DNA from: JBDHUV01 sp039809365
Lineage (GTDB): Bacteria > Patescibacteriota > Microgenomatia > Levybacterales > GWA1-39-11
NCBI GenBank assembly: GCA_039809365.1
Contig: JBDHUV010000030.1
Location: 1-8,213, forward strand
Length of the DNA stretch: 8,213 nucleotides
Direction of reading: 5' to 3'
Both the position numbers and the translations under genes were made by a program. The notes beneath the pieces were generated by a model. That model had not been told where the DNA came from, made no database searches, and worked only from the letters and a program-made list of their open reading frames with translations. The first letter of the stretch is position 1; every line of letters starts with the position of its first letter. This document shows positions 4,645-8,213 of this stretch, piece by piece.

Positions 4645-6074
4645 CCTTGATTAATTATTTTTATCTCAATTTTTGTAGGTTTCCCTATTATTTTTGAAGC
4701 ATATTTCTCAAGAAGCTTTTTTGTATCTGGCTCCATTAATCGTTCCCCATGGAATGTGAATTTTGACTCTATAGTCATTACCCCATTTTCTAAACTTCCC
4801 ATCTGGCAACTCCGCAAAATACCTGCTGTTGAATGGTTCTTTACTTTAATAGCCTCAATAAGCCTATTAAGCATATCTGGACGACCTCTTTTTGGAGGAG
4901 GCATCTGGACAGTCTCTGTTACTGGTTGTGCACTGACTTCTTCTACTTCACGTTGAGTGATAGTAACTACTGCAGAACGATCCTTATCTTGCAAGTAGGC
5001 TGTATTGTGTACCTGCTTTTTATCAATAAAATACTCCATAACAGCAATCTCTAAGGGTAGCTGCGGCAAAACCGTAAACCGTAACTGACCAAATGACGTG
5101 TTGAACAACTCAAGTAATTTTTTAATATCTGGAAGAGACAACTCCAGTATCTCTTCTTTTCCTTGTGCAAGTTGTGATTTTATCAATAATTGTTCATGAA
5201 GAATGGATACAAGCTTTTCATGGACAATTCTAAAGTCCATTCCAGCATCTGCAAGGGATTGAATTATTTTCAATGAGTTGACTAGGTCTAATTTTGACAA
5301 AGAGATAATTAAACTATTTACAGACTGTTCAACAGATCCTATTTTATATACATCCTCTAATATTTTTTGTGTAATAGGTTTTGATCCTGCGTTTACTACA
5401 AGCTCTTCAAGTATTTTGGCAGCATTTCTAAATGCTCCATCAGATAATTCATAAATTGAGTCAAGAACTGATGGCTCAACTTGTAATTTTTCCCCAGTAA
5501 TAACTCTTTTTAGTGAACGAAAAATTTCTTTTTTTACAGGTTTTTCAAATCGTACATGGAAAGTCCTTGATACAACAGTTGTTGGTATTTTCCACTCTTC
5601 TGTCGTACACAAAATGAAAACAACATGTTCTGGTGGTTCTTCAAGCGTTTTTAATAACGCATTAAACGCTTCAGTTGTTAACATGTGAACTTCATCAATA
5701 ATATATATTTTCTTTGTCAATTGAGAGGGTGCAAATTTTACTCGCTCTCTCAGTTCACGAATCTCATCTATTCCTCTATTTGATGCAGCATCTATCTCGA
5801 TCACATCTACATGTGATCCATTTGTAATGGAGACACAGATATCACAAGTATTACATGGTTCAAATGAATCTTTTTTCTTAGAGCTTGGATGTTTACAGTT
5901 AATTGCTTTGGCTAATATCCGTGCACTTGAGGTCTTGCCTAATCCTTTGGGACCAGTGAATAAAAATGCATGAGGGATGTTTCCAGTAGTTAATAAATTA
6001 GTGAATTTATCTCTAACCTCTGTAAGATCTAGTTCTGAAATTGTTTGCGGACGATATTTTCGATAAAAAACCAT
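4641..6074 (-). CDS. dnaX: DNA polymerase III subunit gamma/tau (clamp-loader ATPase)
   Basis: A 477-residue AAA+ ATPase that forms the core of the clamp loader, placing the beta sliding clamp on primed DNA. The N-terminus FYRKYRPQT is characteristic. Visible are Walker A GPKGLGKTSS (about 41-50), a four-cysteine zinc module (Cys60, Cys74, Cys77, Cys80), EIDAASNRGIDEIRELRE (93-110), Walker B IYIIDEVHML (123-132), LLKTLEEPPEH (140-150), sensor 1 around CTTEEWKIPTTVVSR (156-170, arginine finger SRT rather than the usual SRC) and sensor 2 SDGAFRNAAK (211-220). The region to about 350 is the collar domain, followed by a linker and a compact C-terminal domain (about 400-477). It is shorter than E. 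coli tau (643) because the C-terminal part is reduced. An AT-hook-like PKRGRP occurs at 394-399. It follows ybeY by 58 bases without a Shine-Dalgarno and may be leaderless from a TATTAT at 6082-6087. Confidence 0.97.
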   Translation of the reverse strand: MVFYRKYRPQTISELDLTEVRDKFTNLLTTGNIPHAFLFTGPKGLGKTSSARILAKAINCKHPSSKKKDSFEPCNTCDICVSITNGSHVDVIEIDAASNRGIDEIRELRERVKFAPSQLTKKIYIIDEVHMLTTEAFNALLKTLEEPPEHVVFILCTTEEWKIPTTVVSRTFHVRFEKPVKKEIFRSLKRVITGEKLQVEPSVLDSIYELSDGAFRNAAKILEELVVNAGSKPITQKILEDVYKIGSVEQSVNSLIISLSKLDLVNSLKIIQSLADAGMDFRIVHEKLVSILHEQLLIKSQLAQGKEEILELSLPDIKKLLELFNTSFGQLRFTVLPQLPLEIAVMEYFIDKKQVHNTAYLQDKDRSAVVTITQREVEEVSAQPVTETVQMPPPKRGRPDMLNRLIEAIKVKNHSTAGILRSCQMGSLENGVMTIESKFTFHGERLMEPDTKKLLEKYASKIIGKPTKIEIKIINQG

Positions 6075-6132
6075 ATATCTGATAATACAATTATCTCTTC
6101 TTTCCTGCTCGCTTTATTATATTCAAACTTAC

Positions 6133-6522
6133 TTAATGGTGCTCACCTAATAAATGTAACAGTCCGTGTTCAACTAATTGTGCGATTTTGCGATCTACAA
6201 GCATATTATCACGGGCAGCATCTTCAACAGCAATTGGATAACACACAATTACATCTCCCAGTATTAACATATTCTGAGGCATTACTGTTGCTTCTCCTTC
6301 CATCTGAGAAAAAGAAAGCACGTTCGTTGCCTTATCCATGTTTCGGTAGGTATTATTGAGTGTACGCATTTTTCTACTACCAACAATAGCAACAGAGACC
6401 TCTGTTGGACCGGTAACTCCTTTTTGTTTCAAAACATGCTCTACTATCTGCTTAATACGCTTTCTGTCTACTTTATATCTACTTTCAACGTAAATTGGGA
6501 TTGAATAATTAGTTTCTGCCAT
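6133..6522 (-). CDS. ybeY: Endoribonuclease YbeY (16S rRNA maturation and ribosome quality control)
   Basis: A 129-residue metal-dependent ribonuclease of the UPF0054/YbeY family, needed for 16S rRNA 3' maturation and ribosome quality control in well-studied bacteria. Conserved parts are TYRNMDKATNVLSF (58-71; Arg60 and the TNVLSF block), LGD (88-90) and the metal site EHGLLHLLGEHH (118-129), with ligands His119, His123 and His129 in the normal 1-5-11 spacing. The protein ends at the third ligand itself, lacking the C-terminal helix most YbeY proteins carry. The ATG at 6522 has no Shine-Dalgarno but is preceded by an extended -10 promoter. It sits between rpsU and dnaX, both on the same strand, joining ribosome-related genes. 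Confidence 0.95.
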   Translation of the reverse strand: MAETNYSIPIYVESRYKVDRKRIKQIVEHVLKQKGVTGPTEVSVAIVGSRKMRTLNNTYRNMDKATNVLSFSQMEGEATVMPQNMLILGDVIVCYPIAVEDAARDNMLVDRKIAQLVEHGLLHLLGEHH

Positions 6523-6540
6523 ACAAATTGTTCTGTGCAG

Positions 6541-6569
6541 ATTGTACCATCCGATACAATCGAATGCAA
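6541..6569 (-). promoter_or_regulatory. Candidate ybeY promoter with extended -10
   Basis: On the minus strand, TGGTACAAT provides an extended -10 (TACAAT at 6541-6546) with TTGCAT (6564-6569) 17 bases upstream as a weak -35 box. The predicted start near 6534 gives a leader of about 12 bases without a Shine-Dalgarno. Confidence 0.45.
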
Positions 6570-6596
6570 AATCTACTTATATAATTACACAGTGAG

Positions 6597-6644
6597 AAAA
6601 AGAAAAAATGAAAACTTATCCGTTATATTGCTGTTTAGCAGCAA
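6597..6644 (-). terminator. Possible weak terminator at the end of rpsU
   Basis: Within the last rpsU codons, TTGCTG and CAGCAA form a 6-bp inverted repeat around a 5-base loop (6628-6644). A long U-rich tract of the transcript (6597-6614) starts just after the stop codon. The 13-base gap between the stem and the U tract is unlike a standard terminator, so function is doubtful. Confidence 0.25.
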
Positions 6645-6807
6645 ATTTGCGATTGAGTTCTTTTTTAAATTTTTTTGCAAGTGATGGCTTGAGATAGAAC
6701 TCTCTTTTTTTCATTTCCTGCATAATACCTTCATTAGACACTTTACGTGAAAATTTTCTAATCATACTATCAGGTGAATCACCTGGACCTTTTTTAACAT
6801 ATACCAT
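6616..6807 (-). CDS. rpsU: Small ribosomal subunit protein bS21
   Basis: A 63-residue, very basic ribosomal protein of the bS21 family, which sits at the platform of the 30S subunit close to the 3' end of 16S rRNA and the anti-Shine-Dalgarno. The start MVYVKKGPGDSPDSMIRKFSRKV is the family's typical N-terminus (V-x-V-K-x-x-P-G-[ED]-S-x-[DE]-x-x-x-R-x-F). It continues through MKKREFYLKPS to a Lys/Arg-rich tail ending AAKQQYNG. The ATG at 6807 is chosen over the upstream in-frame GTG at 6816 because the G-rich Shine-Dalgarno overlaps the latter. It has its own promoter, a structured 64-base leader and a strong ribosome site, in contrast to ybeY just downstream. Confidence 0.95.
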   Translation of the reverse strand: MVYVKKGPGDSPDSMIRKFSRKVSNEGIMQEMKKREFYLKPSLAKKFKKELNRKFAAKQQYNG

Positions 6808-6813
6808 AAAAAA

Positions 6814-6823
6814 CACCCCCCTT
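6814..6823 (-). promoter_or_regulatory. G-rich Shine-Dalgarno of rpsU
   Basis: AAGGGGGGTG, 6 bases (all T) before the ATG at 6807. The six-G run can pair with the anti-Shine-Dalgarno in more than one register using G-U pairs. It excludes the GTG at 6816 as a start. Confidence 0.75.
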
Positions 6824-6824
6824 C

Positions 6825-6856
6825 GTTAATGAATAAGAAATATTCTTTTCATTAAC
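6825..6856 (-). promoter_or_regulatory. Hairpin in the rpsU leader, adjoining the Shine-Dalgarno
   Basis: The transcript contains GTTAATGAA pairing with TTCATTAAC (9 bp, 6848-6856 with 6825-6833) and, inside it, AAGAA pairing with TTCTT (5 bp, 6843-6847 on the plus strand with 6835-6839), a 3-base loop and a single bulged A (6834). The 14-bp stem ends one base before the Shine-Dalgarno. It is AT-rich but almost perfect, and is a candidate binding site for autoregulation. Confidence 0.6.
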
Positions 6857-6877
6857 ATTCTATTAGATATACCCTAT

Positions 6878-6907
6878 ATTATACTCCAATTTATACCCTT
6901 TTTTCAA
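6878..6907 (-). promoter_or_regulatory. rpsU promoter
   Basis: TTGAAA (6902-6907), an 18-base spacer and consensus TATAAT (6878-6883) on the minus strand, in the gap after the glycosidase gene. The predicted start near 6871 gives a leader of about 64 bases, the longest in the window. The -35 box has the same sequence as that of ybaB. Confidence 0.65.
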
Positions 6908-6918
6908 TTTGCCTCTCA

Positions 6919-8082
6919 TCATTTTTTATTAATTCTTTTTATTAACTCAATATTGCGAATATGATCTTGAGTTAATGTATTATCTAATTGTTTTTTTGCG
7001 TATCGTTCAAATCCCCATAAACGAATTACGCCACCTATATCTTTGATTAGTATATTCTCTGCTATCCGTGCAAGTAAATATTTTGCTTCATGGTGTGAAT
7101 TACCAGGGGATAGGTATGCACTTCCCCATTGTTCAAACTGAGCTTCAGTTACTTCAATCGCATATCCAAGTTTTTTTGCATTTCTTTTATTATATTCATG
7201 AGTTCTTCGTTGAAAAATATTAGCAATAGTGATATTGTCTACTGGCCCAAGTTTTGGAATTTTTAAAAAATAGGGAAGATTATAATAATAGTTAATCCCT
7301 ACTATAAATTGATCGACAGATATTTCATTTTGTGTTTTGCTCTGCTTAATTATCTGTGTGATTTCTGGCAAGTTATGCGTCTCTGATGAGTTAATAAGTA
7401 TTTTTTTATCAGGAAACACTGTTACAATTTTTTTTATTACTTCATAGAGATAGTCTGGAGTAAGGACAAATTCTTGTTTTCCAAATACATTAAATGCTTC
7501 ATTTTCAGGTTGAATTATTGTTAAGTATTGTAACTGTTTTTTTGTGTATGTTTTTTTAATATGGGAAAGGAGTATATCAAGATATTCAAGTGCATATTTT
7601 GCAATCTTACTTGATAAATCTACAGTTCGATCAGAATCCTTTATACTGTCCAAAATGTGATTTGGAACATACTCTTCAGGCCAACCAAATGTTTTAATAG
7701 GTCCAATATTCAAACATACTGCTACTTTATGAGATAAACAGTATTCAAGGTACGGGTGATATGAAGAAAAATCTAGTTTCCCATGTGCAGTTACTACTTT
7801 ACTCCACTTAATTCCCAATCTTATATCTTGCATTCCATATTCGTGTATTAATATTTTTAAGATTTCTAATTTCTGTTCTACAGTCACATTTTGTATGCCG
7901 TTTTCAACTTTATATATCTGGTCAATAAGATCAGGTGAGAAAGAACATCCTATGCGTATATTTTCAAATTCAGAAGAATAATATGCTAAATACTGATCTA
8001 ACGGAAGATCAGCATTCTGGTGAGTACGGTATTGTTTTGGAAGATTAGTAATCCAATTCTTTATATCTAACATATGAACCAT
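6919..8082 (-). CDS. Intracellular TIM-barrel glycoside hydrolase (clan GH-A-like)
   Basis: A 387-residue protein with the signs of a retaining (beta/alpha)8 glycosidase of clan GH-A. In order: first strand IRIGCSFSPDLID (42-54), IRLGIKWSKV (87-96), GKLDFSSYHPYLEYC (101-115), VAVCLNIGPIKTFGWPEEY (120-138), then IIQPENEAF (189-197), where Asn194-Glu195 is the likely acid/base on strand 4, and AIEVTEAQ (308-315), where Glu313 is the likely nucleophile on strand 7. LWGFE (355-359) gives the strand-8 tryptophan. The substrate cannot be read from sequence. There is no signal peptide, so it should act in the cytoplasm. Starts at 8082 and 8073 are both possible; neither has a Shine-Dalgarno, and a TATAAT (8087-8092), overlapping the HIT stop, would favour 8073. 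It follows the HIT gene by 5 bases, so they probably share a transcript. Confidence 0.8.
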   Translation of the reverse strand: MVHMLDIKNWITNLPKQYRTHQNADLPLDQYLAYYSSEFENIRIGCSFSPDLIDQIYKVENGIQNVTVEQKLEILKILIHEYGMQDIRLGIKWSKVVTAHGKLDFSSYHPYLEYCLSHKVAVCLNIGPIKTFGWPEEYVPNHILDSIKDSDRTVDLSSKIAKYALEYLDILLSHIKKTYTKKQLQYLTIIQPENEAFNVFGKQEFVLTPDYLYEVIKKIVTVFPDKKILINSSETHNLPEITQIIKQSKTQNEISVDQFIVGINYYYNLPYFLKIPKLGPVDNITIANIFQRRTHEYNKRNAKKLGYAIEVTEAQFEQWGSAYLSPGNSHHEAKYLLARIAENILIKDIGGVIRLWGFERYAKKQLDNTLTQDHIRNIELIKRINKK

Positions 8083-8087
8083 GAAAA

Positions 8088-8213
8088 TTATACAATAGGT
8101 TTTTCCATTGGTCCCATGAGGTGAAAATGGAGATGATCTACAAGTTGTGACCCTCCTCCATTGACTTCTATTCTGTACCCATTCTCTTGAAGATCATTCT
8201 CAGAAATAAGGAG
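8088..8213 (-). CDS. Histidine triad (HIT) nucleotide-binding protein, C-terminal part (runs off right edge)
   Basis: The last 41 residues of a HIT-family protein, continuing beyond the window. VNGGGSQLVDHLHFHLMGP holds the signature H-x-H-x-H (DHLHFHLM), whose histidines bind the phosphate and form the covalent intermediate in purine nucleotide hydrolases such as Hint. The small size, short tail after the triad (GPMEKPIV) and the GGGSQ-V-HLH pattern fit the Hint branch (nucleoside phosphoramidase activity) rather than Fhit or GalT. The stop codon TAA overlaps a TATAAT, and the glycosidase gene begins 5 bases later. The physiological substrate is unknown. Confidence 0.9.
   Translation of the reverse strand, partial: LLISENDLQENGYRIEVNGGGSQLVDHLHFHLMGPMEKPIV

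Noticed and set aside
4641..8082. Possible recoding of UGA as in Gracilibacteria and Absconditabacteria
   Set aside because: dnaX and the glycosidase gene both end naturally at TGA at the expected length, and no in-frame TGA interrupts a conserved gene.
8073..8092. TATAAT at 8087-8092 as a promoter for the glycosidase gene
   Set aside because: No -35 box at 16-18 bases and no TGn extension; the hexamer overlaps the HIT stop codon and may be chance in AT-rich DNA.
1..8213. CRISPR arrays, tRNA genes, insertion sequences, integrase or toxin-antitoxin pairs
   Set aside because: No spaced direct repeats of array type, no cloverleaf, no transposase or terminal inverted repeats, and no recognisable toxin or antitoxin motif were found on either strand.

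Overview
The window is AT-rich and densely coded, with no intergenic gap much over 110 bases and no gene-free stretch of 300 bases. It reads as chromosomal DNA of a small-genome bacterium, most likely from the Candidate Phyla Radiation (Patescibacteria), perhaps the Microgenomates group. Supporting this are a prolyl-tRNA synthetase without its editing domain, a YbeY that ends at its last metal ligand, a high share of hypothetical proteins, and housekeeping genes packed among them. TGA is used as a normal stop (dnaX and the glycosidase gene), so this is not a lineage that recodes UGA. The phylum is inferred from overall character, not from a marker gene.

Layout from left to right. The 5' part of a DHH-type phosphoesterase-like gene runs off the left edge on the minus strand (1-233). 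Divergent from it is a tail-anchored, Pro/Gln-rich membrane protein (325-756, plus). It meets proS (753-1976, minus) with interlocked stop codons. Upstream of proS is a tight minus-strand operon of three unrecognised, mainly helical genes (3452 down to 2036). A divergent, probably GNAT-type acetyltransferase follows (3549-4289, plus) and converges on ybaB. From there to the right edge everything is on the minus strand: HIT protein (partial), an intracellular TIM-barrel glycosidase, rpsU, ybeY, dnaX and ybaB in transcription order.

The conserved genes serve translation and RNA maturation (proS, rpsU, ybeY) and replication or nucleoid maintenance (dnaX, ybaB). The usual recR partner does not follow dnaX-ybaB.

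The most interesting signal is how genes start. One group (rpsU, ybaB, the three-gene operon) has strong Shine-Dalgarno sequences. rpsU and ybaB also have good TTGAAA/TATAAT promoters. Another group (proS, the tail-anchored protein, and probably the DHH-like gene and dnaX) has its -10 box so close to the ATG that the mRNA should be leaderless or nearly so, and shows no Shine-Dalgarno. rpsU additionally has a near-perfect 14-bp hairpin ending one base before its Shine-Dalgarno, a candidate autoregulatory element. No mobile element, CRISPR array, tRNA or rRNA was seen.
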